Of a stretch of 64,000 nucleotides of DNA, positions 51,995 to 60,980 are shown piece by piece. A program made the translations under genes and the position numbers. The DNA lies in assembly GCA_963813485.1 (NCBI GenBank), contig CAWEZE010000008.1, positions 30,188 to 94,187 on the forward strand, read 5' to 3'. The stretch is from DASQUK01 sp963813485 (GTDB lineage: Bacteria > Actinomycetota > Acidimicrobiia > Acidimicrobiales > VFJN01). Numbering within the stretch: position 1 is the stretch's first letter; each line of letters begins with the position of its first letter. The notes beneath the pieces were generated by a model. It saw only the letters and a list, made by a program, of their open reading frames with translations. It did no database searches and was not told where the DNA came from.

Positions 51995-52765
51995 TCAGAC
52001 CGTGCCCGCCAGTGCCGTGCGCATCGCCCAGGCTACGGCGGACTCGACGGGACCAAGCGCGGCGGGGCAGAAACCGTGACCCATCCCGGGGACCAGGTCG
52101 AGCCGGCGGGGCTCGCGCGCGGCGGTGAACAGCGCCGTGGCGGCCGCCGGGGGCAGGAACCGGTCGGCGAGCCCGTGGACGACCGCGACGGGTCTCGCCA
52201 CGAGGCCGATGCGCTCGACCGGCGGGTCACCGCGGTCGGGCCGGACCGCGAGGCGGGTCTGGAAGCGGCGCGCCGCCATCGCCCGCCCGGGACCGGTCTG
52301 GGTGATCATCACCGAGGCCGCCCCCCGCCAAGTGCGCGGGATCTCCCAGCGCGCAGGTGTAGCCACGACCACGGCACCCCGCGCGCCCGCGCCGTCGGCG
52401 ACGTCGCCGCTGGCCGACGCCATGTGATTGATGACGGCTACGCCCCCCATCGACGTGCCCACCACGACCACCCGGTCGGCGTGGCCGGCGGCCGCAGCCA
52501 CCGCGGCGTCGACGTCGAGGCGCTCGAGCTCACCGAGCGTGCACAGACCCCCCGACTCGCCGTGGCCTCGGCTGTCGTAGGTCAGGACGGAGTGGCCCGC
52601 GGCCACCAAGTGCCGGGCCACCTCCTCGACCGCCGGCTGGTCCTTACGGGCGGCGAAGCCGTGCACGACCACGACGGCGTCGCCGTTGGCCGACGCCGGC
52701 TCCCACCAGCGGGCGGCCAGCCGTACGCCGTCGGCGGTGTCGAGCGTCGTCGCCGCGCCGGCCAT
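51995..52765 (-). CDS. Alpha/beta hydrolase
   Basis: A 256-residue hydrolase starting MAGAATTLDTADGVRLAARW. The oxyanion strand AVVVVHGFAARKDQPAVEEV, the nucleophile elbow VVGTSMGGVAVIN, the acid in VHGLADRFLPP and the base in VPGMGHGFCP give a Ser-Asp-His triad. The substrate is unknown; the monoglyceride lipase-like or esterase type is likely. An in-frame ATG at 52843 would add 26 residues of low-complexity sequence that includes a G/C hairpin at 52770-52786, so I prefer 52765. Confidence 0.8.
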   Translation of the reverse strand: MAGAATTLDTADGVRLAARWWEPASANGDAVVVVHGFAARKDQPAVEEVARHLVAAGHSVLTYDSRGHGESGGLCTLGELERLDVDAAVAAAAGHADRVVVVGTSMGGVAVINHMASASGDVADGAGARGAVVVATPARWEIPRTWRGAASVMITQTGPGRAMAARRFQTRLAVRPDRGDPPVERIGLVARPVAVVHGLADRFLPPAAATALFTAAREPRRLDLVPGMGHGFCPAALGPVESAVAWAMRTALAGTV

Positions 52766-52897
52766 GTCAGGCCCCCGCCGGGGGCCCGACGGAACCCGAG
52801 GCAATGAGTTCGCCGGAGTCGAGGCAGAGGCCACGGGTTCCATATCCCGAACCGAAAACCGCGGGCTCGGGTCGCCGGAACCTGGCTGCTCGGGGCA

Positions 52898-53755
52898 TCA
52901 CCCCTCCCACCACCAGGCGAGGCCGGCGAGGCCTCGCCCCGTGTGGGCCACCATGACGGGGCTGAACGGCCCGACCAGGAACGACACCGGTTCCAGCGCT
53001 CGTACGCGCTCCGCCAGGATGGCGGCGGCGTCGGGGTTGAGCGCGTGCAGCACGGTCACGTGCAGGCGGGCGCCGCTGCCGGCGCCGGCGGCGCAGCGCT
53101 GCACGATGCGGTCGAGGGCGGCCTCGGCGCTGAAAGCCGGCCGCAGCGGCCGCGCCCGGCCGTCGCGGAACTCGAACAGCGGACGGACGCCGAGCCGGTC
53201 GCCGATCCAGCGGGCGGCGTCCGGCACCCGGCCCGAGCGCGCCAGGCGCTCCAGGTCGGCGACGCTCGCTGCCAAGCGGACCCGCCCCGCCACGTGCTCG
53301 GCGGTGGCGACGACCTCGTGCTGGTCGGCGCCCTCGGCGGCGGCGCGGGCTGCGGCCAGGACCACGAGGCCCTGAGCGCCGGCGGCGGTGCCGGTGTCGA
53401 GCACCGCCACGTCGGGCCCCCCGTCGGCGGGAGCCCGGGGGTCGTTGTCGGTCACCAGCTTGGCCGCCAGCTTGGCGGAGTCGTGGGTGGAGGACATGCC
53501 GGCGGCGAGCGTGAGGGTGACGACCGGGCCGGTCCCGAGGGCGTCGGCGATGACCGTGGCGAACTCGCCGGGCGACGGGGCCGCGGTGCTGATCGGCTCG
53601 TCGAACCGGCGTACCAGTTCGTCGAGGCTGATCTCGCCGTCGCGGTAGCGGTCGGCGCCCACGTGCAGCACCAGGGGGACAACTCGTATGTCGTAGCGGG
53701 CGACGAGGTCGGGGGGCAGCGCCGCGGCGCTGTCGGTGACGACGGTGACGGTCAT
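52898..53755 (-). CDS. DegV family fatty-acid-binding protein
   Basis: A 285-residue protein starting MTVTVVTDSAAALPPDLVARY. DegV/FakB proteins bind a fatty acid and present it to the kinase FakA. The TDS motif is at residues 7-9; ISTAAPSPGEFATVIADAL, GMSSTHDSAKLAAKL and VLDTGTAAGAQGLVVLAAAR are typical. No fakA is in the window. The ATG directly follows two family B repeat units and overlaps the stop of the last as ATGA. Confidence 0.88.
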   Translation of the reverse strand: MTVTVVTDSAAALPPDLVARYDIRVVPLVLHVGADRYRDGEISLDELVRRFDEPISTAAPSPGEFATVIADALGTGPVVTLTLAAGMSSTHDSAKLAAKLVTDNDPRAPADGGPDVAVLDTGTAAGAQGLVVLAAARAAAEGADQHEVVATAEHVAGRVRLAASVADLERLARSGRVPDAARWIGDRLGVRPLFEFRDGRARPLRPAFSAEAALDRIVQRCAAGAGSGARLHVTVLHALNPDAAAILAERVRALEPVSFLVGPFSPVMVAHTGRGLAGLAWWWEG

Positions 53756-53939
53756 GAGCGAAGCTCGTGACCGGTCGACCGCGCGAGCGCCAGCGAGCCG
53801 GGCGACGATGGGGTCCGGGGGCGCAGCCCCCGCGGGAGAACGGTCATGAGCAAAGCTCGTGACCGGTCGACCGCGCGAGCGCCAGCGAGCCGGGCGACGA
53901 TGGGGTCCGGGGGCGCAGCCCCCGCGGGAGAACGGTCAT
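53756..53939 (-). repeat. Family B repeat, two tandem units between plsY-like and degV
   Basis: Units 53848-53939 and 53756-53847, 92 nt each, head to tail on the minus strand. Each begins ATGACCGTTCTCCCGC, has the hairpin GGGGGC-TGC-GCCCCC, CGGTCGACCG, and ends with the stem GAGC-TTT-GCTC or GAGC-TTC-GCTC against the next ATG. Each encodes MTVLPRGLRPRTPSSPGSLA onward (31 codons) and stops in ATGA with the next unit or with degV. The first unit's ATG overlaps the repaired plsY stop as ATGA. Confidence 0.88.
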
Positions 53940-54566
53940 GAACTCGTGCTCCCGGCGCCCGGGTCGCTGTCGTACAGAAGCCGGTGAAGGTACACGTCGA
54001 TGCTCGGCCGCGTCGGCGGGCGATTGCCCGCCACAGCGCTTGGCCAGCATCACGCCGGCCACCCCGGCGCCCGCGAGCAGGCCGGCCCGCCCACGCGTCC
54101 GCGCCAGCACCGGTACCAGGGCAACATCGGCGACGAAGCTGCCGAGACCGGTCTGGCGACACAGCCGGCCCGCAGCCAGTCCCGACGCCAGAACCACGGT
54201 GCCGGGCCAGCCCTGGACCAGCAATGAGCCCATCGCCACCGAGATGCCGCGTCCTCCGGCACCTCCCAACCAGGGGGACCAGTTGTGCCCGGCCACGGAT
54301 GCGACGGTGGCGGTGGCCGCCAGCATCGGCCGGTCCCGCCCCGCCAGCGCCGGACCGACGGCGCCCTTGGCGATGTCGCAGACGCCGGCGACGGCGAGCG
54401 GCCCGAACCCTGCCACGCCGTGCAGCGCGGTGCCCGACACCGTGCCGCCTCCGACGTCCCGCAGGTCGACTCCTGATCGGATCCGCGCCGCGATGTTGGA
54501 GAACGGGATGGATCCCGCCAACCATCCCAAGGCGATGACAGCCGTGGGACGTGGTCTCCGGGTCAT
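53936..54566 (-). CDS. PlsY-like glycerol-3-phosphate acyltransferase, one apparent frame shift
   Basis: A membrane protein of the PlsY type, which acylates glycerol 3-phosphate in phospholipid synthesis. It has ALGWLAGSIPFSNIAARI (the GSIP motif), VGGGTVSGTALHGVAGFGP (usually GSGNxGATN) and AGHNWSPWLGGAGGRGISVA (the GHxFPxFxxFxGGKG motif; lysine replaced). The motif changes suggest altered activity. Near 54036 one extra base moves the frame; repaired, the tail reads AGNRPPTRPSIDVYLHRLLY and ends with TGA at 53936, in ATGA with the first family B unit. Unrepaired, it reads on through a repeat unit. Confidence 0.72.
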
Positions 54567-54664
54567 CCTGCCGAAGCTAGCCCCCGGGACCGCGAGATCG
54601 GCGCCGTTTGGGTATCGCCGCCGTCGATTGACAGCCGTCCGAGCGGTCGCGTTGACTGTCGGTC

Positions 54665-55594
54665 GTGGTTGAAACGACCGGGGGCACAGCGACCGATCCG
54701 ATGCCCGCGCTCCCCCGCCTCGGCATCGGCGGAGGCGACCTCCCGACCCGCATGCTCGTCCTCGGGCTGGCCCGTCACGACGGGTCGATCCTCGCCGCCG
54801 ACGCCTTCCCGGCCGCCGACGCCTGCGGCCGCTCGCCCGAGCAGGTCCGCTCCTGCCTGCGGCGACTCGTCGCCGAGGGTCTCTTCACCCGTGACGGGCA
54901 GGGCCAGCGGGCCGTGTACCGCGCCACCGAGGACGGCCTGGCGGCGCTCGGGGCCAGCACCGCCCGCGCCCGGCTCGCTCACACGCAGGACACCGCAGGG
55001 CGGGTCTGGGACCGCCGCTGGCACGTGGCGGCCTTCGCCATCCCGGAGGCCCGGCGCGGGGCCCGCGATGCGTTGCGCGAGCATCTCGGCCGCCTCGGCG
55101 GTGCCGCCATCCACAACGGCCTCTATGCCAGCCCGCACCCGTGGGAGAAGGACGTCAGCGACGAGACCGAACGGCTCGGCGTGTCGGAGCACGTCACCCT
55201 GGCCGCCACCGACGATCTCGCCGTGGGCGGGGTGTCCGAGCCGACGGCGCTGGCCGCCCGCCTGTGGCCGATCGAGCGTCTCGCGGCCCGTTACCAGTCC
55301 TTCGTCGACCGCTGGGGGCACGTGCCTGCCGACCTGGCCAGCATGCGACGACGCCACCAGACCCTGCCGGACTCGGCGTTCCTGCCCGGTGCGCTGGCCA
55401 TGGGTCTCGCATACCAGGCCTGCTTCGACGACGATCCCCTGCTTCCGCCGGAACTGCTGCCCCACCCCTGGGCGGGCGGGGCAGCCCGCGACCTGCTGGT
55501 GCGGAGCCGCCGCCTGGCCCTGGAGATCCGCGCCGAGCACAACCGGCCCGCCCTGTTCCGTTCCTTCGACGACCTGATCGACGCTCTGGCGTAG
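54665..55594 (+). CDS. PaaX-family transcriptional regulator
   Basis: A 309-residue protein starting VVETTGGTATDPMPALPRLG. It has an N-terminal winged helix (GRSPEQVRSCLRRLVAEGLF; YRATEDGLAALGASTARARL) and the PaaX-type middle (RRWHVAAFAIPEARRGARDA; LGRLGGAAIHNGLYASPHPW). PaaX represses phenylacetate genes and binds phenylacetyl-CoA; none of those genes are here. It is divergent from plsY and lies 23 bases upstream of the oxidoreductase, which it may regulate. The start is GTG at 54665. Confidence 0.85.
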   Translation: MVETTGGTATDPMPALPRLGIGGGDLPTRMLVLGLARHDGSILAADAFPAADACGRSPEQVRSCLRRLVAEGLFTRDGQGQRAVYRATEDGLAALGASTARARLAHTQDTAGRVWDRRWHVAAFAIPEARRGARDALREHLGRLGGAAIHNGLYASPHPWEKDVSDETERLGVSEHVTLAATDDLAVGGVSEPTALAARLWPIERLAARYQSFVDRWGHVPADLASMRRRHQTLPDSAFLPGALAMGLAYQACFDDDPLLPPELLPHPWAGGAARDLLVRSRRLALEIRAEHNRPALFRSFDDLIDALA

Positions 55595-55617
55595 GCGACC
55601 TGCCCCAGGAGGACCCC

Positions 55618-56865
55618 ATGAAGTTCGGCATCTTCTACGAGCACCAGCTGCCCCGCCCCTGGGACGACGACAGCGAGCACCGGCTGCTCAAGGACGCGCT
55701 CGAGCAGGTCGAGCTCGCAGACCGGCTGGGCATCGACTACGTCTGGGAGGTCGAGCACCACTTCCTCGAGGAGTACTCGCACTCCTCCGCGCCGGAGGTG
55801 TTCCTCGCGGCCGCCAGCCAGCGCACATCGCGCATCAGGCTGGGCCACGGCATCGTCCAGCTGCCGTTCAACTTCAACCACACGGCCCGGGTGGCCGAGC
55901 GCATCGCCACGCTCGACCTGGTGTCGGACGGCCGGGTCGACTTCGGGACGGGTGAGGCGTCGTCCGAGGCCGAGCTCGGCGGCTTCCTCATCGACCGAGA
56001 GCAGAAGCGGGCGCAGTGGGACGAGGCTCTAGACGCCGTCACCCGCATGTTCGTGGAGACGCCCTTCGCCGGCTACGACGGCCAGTTCTTCAAGATGCCG
56101 GTGCGAGGGGTGGTGCCCCGGCCCCTGCAGCGCCCGCACCCACCGCTGTGGGTCGCCTGCAGCCGCCGGGAGACGATCCACCTGGCAGCCACGAAGGGCA
56201 TCGGCGCGCTGAGCTTCAGCTTCATCGAGCCGGCCGAGGCCAAGGCGTGGGTCGACAACTACTACGCGACCCTGGCGTCGGACGAGTGCGTGCCAGGCGG
56301 CTTCGCCGTCAACCCGAACGTGGCGGTGGTGCTGCCCATGATGTGCCACTCCGACGAGGAGACGGCGATAGAGCGGGGTCTCGACGGCGCCCACTTCTTC
56401 GGCTTCAGCCTGGGGCACTACTACGTGTTCGGGACGCATCGGCCGGGCCGAACCAACGTGTGGGACGAGTTCGAGGAGAAGCGCGACCTCTTCGGCTTCC
56501 GGCGGCAGACCGCGGCGCAGACCGGCCAAACGCTGGGCGCCCAGCTCTTCGAGCAGGGCCTGGGGGCGCTGCGGGGCGCCATCGGGACGCCCGACCAGGT
56601 GCGAGGGCTCCTGCGCGGCTACGAGGATGCCGGCGTCGACCAGGTGATCTTCGTGTCGCAGGCCGGGCGCAACCGCCATGAGCACATCTGCGAGTCGCTG
56701 GAGCTCTTCGCGACGGAGGTGATGCCGGACTTCGCCGAGCACGAGGCAGAGCGGGAAAAGGCCAAGCTCGAGCGCTTGGCCCCGGCCATGGAAGCCGCCT
56801 TGGCCCGCCGGAGCCCGCGTCGCGAGGCCGCCGAGTCCACCATCCAGACGGCGATGTCCTACTGA
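55618..56865 (+). CDS. LLM-class flavin-dependent oxidoreductase
   Basis: A 415-residue luciferase-like enzyme starting MKFGIFYEHQLPRPWDDDSE. It has DYVWEVEHHFLEEYSHSSAP (conserved EHHF), RLGHGIVQLPFNFNHTARVA, GRVDFGTGEASSEAELGGF and LWVACSRRETIHLAATKGIG. It is an FMN-dependent monooxygenase-like protein, unlike the F420 type at 33.4 kb. ATG at 55618 has CAGGAGGA 7 bases upstream, a strong ribosome-binding site. The stop overlaps the stop of the converging PAP2 gene. Confidence 0.88.
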   Translation: MKFGIFYEHQLPRPWDDDSEHRLLKDALEQVELADRLGIDYVWEVEHHFLEEYSHSSAPEVFLAAASQRTSRIRLGHGIVQLPFNFNHTARVAERIATLDLVSDGRVDFGTGEASSEAELGGFLIDREQKRAQWDEALDAVTRMFVETPFAGYDGQFFKMPVRGVVPRPLQRPHPPLWVACSRRETIHLAATKGIGALSFSFIEPAEAKAWVDNYYATLASDECVPGGFAVNPNVAVVLPMMCHSDEETAIERGLDGAHFFGFSLGHYYVFGTHRPGRTNVWDEFEEKRDLFGFRRQTAAQTGQTLGAQLFEQGLGALRGAIGTPDQVRGLLRGYEDAGVDQVIFVSQAGRNRHEHICESLELFATEVMPDFAEHEAEREKAKLERLAPAMEAALARRSPRREAAESTIQTAMSY

Positions 56866-57727
56866 GGAGCCGAGCGGATAGGGCGGTAGAGGCGGGCCCC
56901 GCACCCGGCCACCCGAGCAGGCGACTGTCCGCCCGACGGTGTCGGTCGTCGATCAGCACCTCGGCGGCTGACAGCGCCAGGAAGCCGATGGCCAGCCCGC
57001 CGACGACGTCGGACGTCCAATGGACACCGAGCCAGACGCGGCTCCACGCGACGAGGGTGATCGCCGACCAGGCGAGCCCGGTCAGCGTCCACCAGAGCCA
57101 ACGGCGGTGGATGTAGAGGGCGGCGACCACCGGAACGAAGCCCCACGTTGCGGCGGCAGCCAGCACGTGACCGCTGGGGTACGAGAATCCCGTGCCGGCC
57201 ACGAGCCGCGCACCGGTTGGTCGGGGCCGTCCGACCAGGTCCTTGAGCAGCCACTCGACGGGCGGCCTCGCCGCGATCGTGACCAGCATGACCAGCGCCA
57301 GTGCGCGGCACCGGCGGGCTGCGAGGGCGACGCCGACCGCGCCGGCTGCGAGGACGACCGGCGTCGAGCCGAGCCGGGAGACCCAGAGGGCGACCCGGTC
57401 GACCAGCGGGCCCCGCAACGCAACGCTGGCGTCGGTGATGGGCCGGTCCCAGACCAGCAGCGCACCCTGACGCACGCTGGCGAGCGCTCCGAGCAGGCCA
57501 GCCAAGAGCAGCGCCGCCGGCACGAGCCAAGGCCATCGTTGACGGATCCGGCGAAGGGTTGTCGGTGGTGCCCGGTGCAGGTCCGGTCGCGGTCGCGCCT
57601 GGGGCCCGGCTCGGGTCGATGTGCCCGGGGAATCGGCCGGGCGAATCGCTGTCGAGGTGGCGGAGGTGGCGGAGCCTGGCGGCACGGCGTCCCTTGTGAT
57701 CCGGGGAACCGAGCGTTTCACCGACAC
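56859..57727 (-). CDS. PAP2-family phosphatase, one apparent frame shift at the end
   Basis: A membrane phosphatase of lipid phosphates. The three motifs are KDLVGRPRP (K-x6-RP), YPSGH and SRVWLGVHWTSD (SR-x5-H-x3-D), between five or six helices. The N-terminal 55 residues are Pro/Arg-rich. After DSRLLGWPGAG the frame runs on into sequence antisense to the oxidoreductase. One missing base in the GCGGGGCCC stretch near 56915 would give ARLYRPIRSAPQ and TAG at 56859, a natural end overlapping the neighbour's stop. The start is GTG at 57727. Confidence 0.8.
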
Positions 57728-57779
57728 GCTGAACGTCGGCTGAACGTGCCGCCACGGTGACCGACTACGGTGGGTCTCG

Positions 57780-57793
57780 TGAGAGCGCTCTCA
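57780..57793. promoter_or_regulatory. LacI-type operator before the GH1 gene
   Basis: TGAGAGCGCTCTCA is a perfect 14-base palindrome with the central CG pair typical of LacI-family operators (core GAGAGCGCTCTC). It lies just before the chosen GH1 start, and a lacI-type gene follows GH1. The nearest -10-like element is TACGGT at 57765-57770, so bound repressor would block transcription. Confidence 0.8.
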
Positions 57794-57799
57794 CAGAGT

Positions 57800-59236
57800 G
57801 TGGCGCAGACACGATCCGCCGCCCGGCCCAGCGCCGGGGTCCGCCGGTTCCCCGACGGGTTCGTGTGGGGCGCCGGCACGTCCGCCTACCAGGTCGAGGG
57901 CGGCATCGACACGGACGGCCGCCGGCCGTGCATCTGGGACACGTTCGCGGCTGCCGGCCACGCCCGCGGCGACACCGGTGACCCGGGGGCCGACCACCGG
58001 CGCCGGATGGTCGACGACGTCGCCCTGATCGCCGAGCTGGGCCTGCCGGCCTACCGGTTCTCGGTCGCCTGGCCCCGCGTGCAGCCCGAGGGCGCGGGCG
58101 CCGTCAGCCAGCAGGGGCTCGACTTCTACCGGGCCCTGGTGGACGAGCTCCTCGGCCGCGGCGTCGAGCCCATCGTCACCCTGTACCACTGGGACCTCCC
58201 CCAGGCCCTCGAGGACGCCGGCGGCTGGCCGGCCCGCGACACCGCCGGCCGGTTCGCCGACTACGCCGCCGTCGTGGGCGATGCGCTCGGCGATCGGGTG
58301 CGCCGCTGGACCACGATCAACGAGCCCTGGTGCGCGGCCATGCTCGGCTATGGGGCCGGCATCCACGCCCCCGGCCGCACCGAACCGGGCGCGGCGGTGG
58401 CCGCCGCCCACCACCTGCTGCTGGCGCATGGTCTGGCCACGGACGTGCTGCGTGCCCGCGTGTCGGGACGGGGACTCGACGCGGACCTGGGCCCGGAGAT
58501 CGGAATCACGCTCAACCCCTATCCGGTCGTTGCCAGCGGCGGGACACCGGAGACCACCGGCGCCGACTGCGACGCCGTCCGGCGGATCGACGGCATCGCC
58601 AACCGCATGTGGTACGACGCGGTACTGCGCGGGTCCTACCCCGACGACGTGCTCGAGGACGTGGCATCGGTCAGCGATCTCGCCCACATACGGGACGGTG
58701 ACCTGGCCCAGATCGCCCGCCCGATCGACGCGCTCGGGCTGAACTACTACCGCCGCTACCACGTGCGTCACGAACCCGCGGCCTCGGCCCCGCCGTCGCC
58801 GTGGCCGGGGTCACCGGATGTCGCCTTCGCCGCCCCTGCGTACACGCCGACGTCCAACGGCTGGGCGGTCGAGCCCGACGGCCTGTTCGACGCGTTGGTG
58901 CGAGTAGCCACCGACTACGAGCCACCGCCGCTTTACATCCACGAGAGCGGGGGCGCGTTTGCGGACGTGCCGGGCGACGACGGCCGGGTGCACGACCCCG
59001 ACCGCCGGGCCTACCTCGACGCTCACATGCGGGCCTGCCACGACGCGATCGCCGCCGGCGTCGACCTGCGCGGGTTCTTCGTGTGGTCGCTGCTCGACAA
59101 CTTCGAGTGGGCGGAGGGCTACCGCCAGCGCTTCGGGATCGTGCACGTCGACTTCGCCACCCAGCGCCGTACCCCCAAGGCCAGCGCCCTGTGGTACCGG
59201 GACGTCATCGCCGCCAACGGCCTCCCCGGGGCGTGA
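57800..59236 (+). CDS. GH1 family beta-glucosidase
   Basis: A glycoside hydrolase family 1 enzyme that cleaves beta-linked glucosides. FPDGFVWGAGTSAYQVEGGI is the N-terminal signature, WTTINEPWCAAMLGY holds the acid/base Glu (TxNEP), and LYIHESGGAF holds the nucleophile Glu, with His-Glu-Ser-Gly in place of the usual Thr-Glu-Asn-Gly. VWSLLDNFEWAEGYRQRFG is also typical. GTG at 57800 is chosen because it lies after the operator; GTG at 57770 is also in frame. No signal peptide, so it acts in the cytoplasm on imported sugars. LacI follows 7 bases later. Confidence 0.93.
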   Translation: MAQTRSAARPSAGVRRFPDGFVWGAGTSAYQVEGGIDTDGRRPCIWDTFAAAGHARGDTGDPGADHRRRMVDDVALIAELGLPAYRFSVAWPRVQPEGAGAVSQQGLDFYRALVDELLGRGVEPIVTLYHWDLPQALEDAGGWPARDTAGRFADYAAVVGDALGDRVRRWTTINEPWCAAMLGYGAGIHAPGRTEPGAAVAAAHHLLLAHGLATDVLRARVSGRGLDADLGPEIGITLNPYPVVASGGTPETTGADCDAVRRIDGIANRMWYDAVLRGSYPDDVLEDVASVSDLAHIRDGDLAQIARPIDALGLNYYRRYHVRHEPAASAPPSPWPGSPDVAFAAPAYTPTSNGWAVEPDGLFDALVRVATDYEPPPLYIHESGGAFADVPGDDGRVHDPDRRAYLDAHMRACHDAIAAGVDLRGFFVWSLLDNFEWAEGYRQRFGIVHVDFATQRRTPKASALWYRDVIAANGLPGA

Positions 59237-59243
59237 CCGGTTG

Positions 59244-60269
59244 ATGCCGCCGTCCGACGTCCGGTGCACGTTGGAGGACGTGGCGGCCCGCTCCGGCGTG
59301 TCGCGGGCGACCGTGTCGCGGGTCGTCAACGGCAGCACCCGCGTGTCGGACGGCGCCCGGGCGGCGGTCGAGCACGCGATCGAGCAGCTCGGCTACGCGC
59401 CCAACCGGGCGGCTCGGAGCCTGGCGGCCCACCGCAGCTATACCGTCGGCCTGGTGGTCTCGGAGCCGAGCACCCGCCTGTTCGGGGATCCCTTCTTCGC
59501 CGGAACGATCCGGGGCATCGCCGCGGCGTTGTCCGGGTCCCGCTACCAGCTGGCGCTGTTGATGGTCCAGGACGAGTCCTACCGGGAGGGCGTCCAGCGC
59601 CTCCTGTTGCGGGGCAACACGGACGGCGTGCTGCTGCTGTCCACCCGTCGTGACGACCCGTTGCCCGGCCGGCTCGTCGACGCCGGCATCCCCTGCGTCA
59701 TCGCCGGGCACCCGGGGGACCGGCCGGACGCGCCGGCCATCGGCTTCGTCGACGCCGACAACGTCGGCGGGGCGCGCCGCGCTTGCGCCCACCTGATCCG
59801 CCGCGGCTGCCGGACGATCGCCACCATCGCCGGTCCGCCTGACATGACACCCGGCGCCGACCGGCTCACCGGCTGGCGCCAGGCCCTGGTTGGGGGCGGG
59901 CGCCTGGCGTCGCCGTCGTTGGTGGCCGAGGGGGACTTCACCCGCGCCGGCGCGGCCGTCGCCACGAGGGGGCTGCTCGAGCGGCATCCCGAAGTCGACG
60001 GCATCTTCGCCGCCTCCGACCTCATGGCCATGGGCGCGCTCGATGCGCTACGGGCGGCGGGACGACGCGTCCCCGACGACGTGGCGCTCGTCGGGTTCGA
60101 CGACGGCGAGCTCGCCGCGGACTCCGACCCACCCCTGACGACCGTGCGCCAGCCCATCGAATCACTGGGGGCCGAGATGGGGCGGCTGCTGCTCGATCAG
60201 CTCGACGGCGGTGCCTCACCGCGGGGCATCACCCTCGAGACCGAGCTGGTGGTGCGCCGCTCGGCGTGA
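59244..60269 (+). CDS. LacI-family transcriptional repressor
   Basis: A 341-residue regulator starting MPPSDVRCTLEDVAARSGVS, with the LacI helix-turn-helix (RATVSRVVNGSTRVSDGARA) and hinge LGYAPNRAARSLAAHRSYTV. A periplasmic-binding-protein-like sugar domain ends DVALVGFDDGELAADSDPPL and TTVRQPIESLGAEMGRLL. It probably binds the palindrome at 57780-57793 and releases it on binding a glucoside. It is co-transcribed with GH1. A strong hairpin ends the transcript. Confidence 0.93.
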   Translation: MPPSDVRCTLEDVAARSGVSRATVSRVVNGSTRVSDGARAAVEHAIEQLGYAPNRAARSLAAHRSYTVGLVVSEPSTRLFGDPFFAGTIRGIAAALSGSRYQLALLMVQDESYREGVQRLLLRGNTDGVLLLSTRRDDPLPGRLVDAGIPCVIAGHPGDRPDAPAIGFVDADNVGGARRACAHLIRRGCRTIATIAGPPDMTPGADRLTGWRQALVGGGRLASPSLVAEGDFTRAGAAVATRGLLERHPEVDGIFAASDLMAMGALDALRAAGRRVPDDVALVGFDDGELAADSDPPLTTVRQPIESLGAEMGRLLLDQLDGGASPRGITLETELVVRRSA

Positions 60270-60372
60270 GAGCGCGTGGCTCCGGCCCCCAGCGCGTACC
60301 GGGCGGCAGGCACGGCGTCGCCCTCGGTGCTCGACGATCCCGGCGCCCGCCGGCTCAGCCACATGCTCTGGG

Positions 60373-60398
60373 GCTAGTGGGCGCTCGCGCCCACTAGC
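60373..60398. terminator. Bidirectional terminator hairpin after lacI
   Basis: GCTAGTGGGCGC and GCGCCCACTAGC are a perfect 12-base inverted repeat with only TC between them, giving a 10-11 bp stem in practice. It lies about 100 bases after the lacI stop and covers the stop codon of the minus-strand membrane protein, so it can serve both sides. Confidence 0.75.
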
Positions 60399-60972
60399 GC
60401 TCAGCCGTTTGCTCGGCCCGGCGCTCGGAGAGGTGATCGGCAATGCCGATGGCCGTGAGCGGGAAGATGGGCGCCGGCAGCAGCACCAGTCCGCCGGCCA
60501 GTCGCGCCAGGACGAACGTGTACGCCGACGCCACGAGCACCGCCAGGGCACGGGCCCGCCAGTTCTGCGGGTCGTCCATCCGGAGGGCTTGGATACCCCC
60601 GGCGCCCACCCCGGCGACGATGCCGGTGACCGCATCGCCGGCCAGCGCCGACACCGGGATCCCCACGAGCAGCGACCAGCCCATCGCCCGTAGCACGGCG
60701 CCGGGAGCGCGCGGATGCTCGGACAGGAAGGCCAGCGCCACGAAGACAAAGGGGACCACGGTCAGCCCGACCGCGAGACCGACCGCGGCGTGGGGCTCCT
60801 CGCTCCCAGAGGAGTCGTCGGTGGCCGCGGCCACGAGCCCGGCGAGCAGTGCCCAGAACGCCACGACCAGCACCAGCGTGGCCACCATGATCGCCCGCCA
60901 CTTCCTGGCCGGCGAGAGCGGCTGCATGCCGACCGGCCCGCCCCTCCTGCGGGACGCGGGGGCAGCGGCCAT
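60394..60972 (-). CDS. Small integral membrane protein, unknown
   Basis: A 192-residue protein with a basic N-terminus and five or so membrane helices (AIMVATLVLVVAFWALLAGL; AVGLAVGLTVVPFVFVALAF; GWSLLVGIPVSALAGDAV; ALAVLVASAYTFVLARLAGG; LVLLPAPIFPLTAIGIADHL). It ends in a charged tail. I do not recognise the family. It follows the MalG-like permease by 8 bases, so it belongs to the sugar importer operon, perhaps as an accessory membrane component, but this is inference from position. Confidence 0.6.
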   Translation of the reverse strand: MAAAPASRRRGGPVGMQPLSPARKWRAIMVATLVLVVAFWALLAGLVAAATDDSSGSEEPHAAVGLAVGLTVVPFVFVALAFLSEHPRAPGAVLRAMGWSLLVGIPVSALAGDAVTGIVAGVGAGGIQALRMDDPQNWRARALAVLVASAYTFVLARLAGGLVLLPAPIFPLTAIGIADHLSERRAEQTAER

Positions 60973-60980
60973 CTAGTCGG

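Noticed and set aside
50072..52807. A 911-codon plus-strand open frame
   Set aside because: It crosses cysH out of frame and lies antisense to the MFS and hydrolase genes.
53844..53935. A natural C-terminal domain of the PlsY-like protein encoded by the repeat
   Set aside because: The read-through depends on a frame shift. In the repaired frame the protein has a PlsY-like tail and stops in ATGA before the repeat.
56405..56858. C-terminal extension of the PAP2 protein by 150 residues
   Set aside because: This part is antisense to the oxidoreductase and low-complexity. A one-base repair gives a normal end at 56859.
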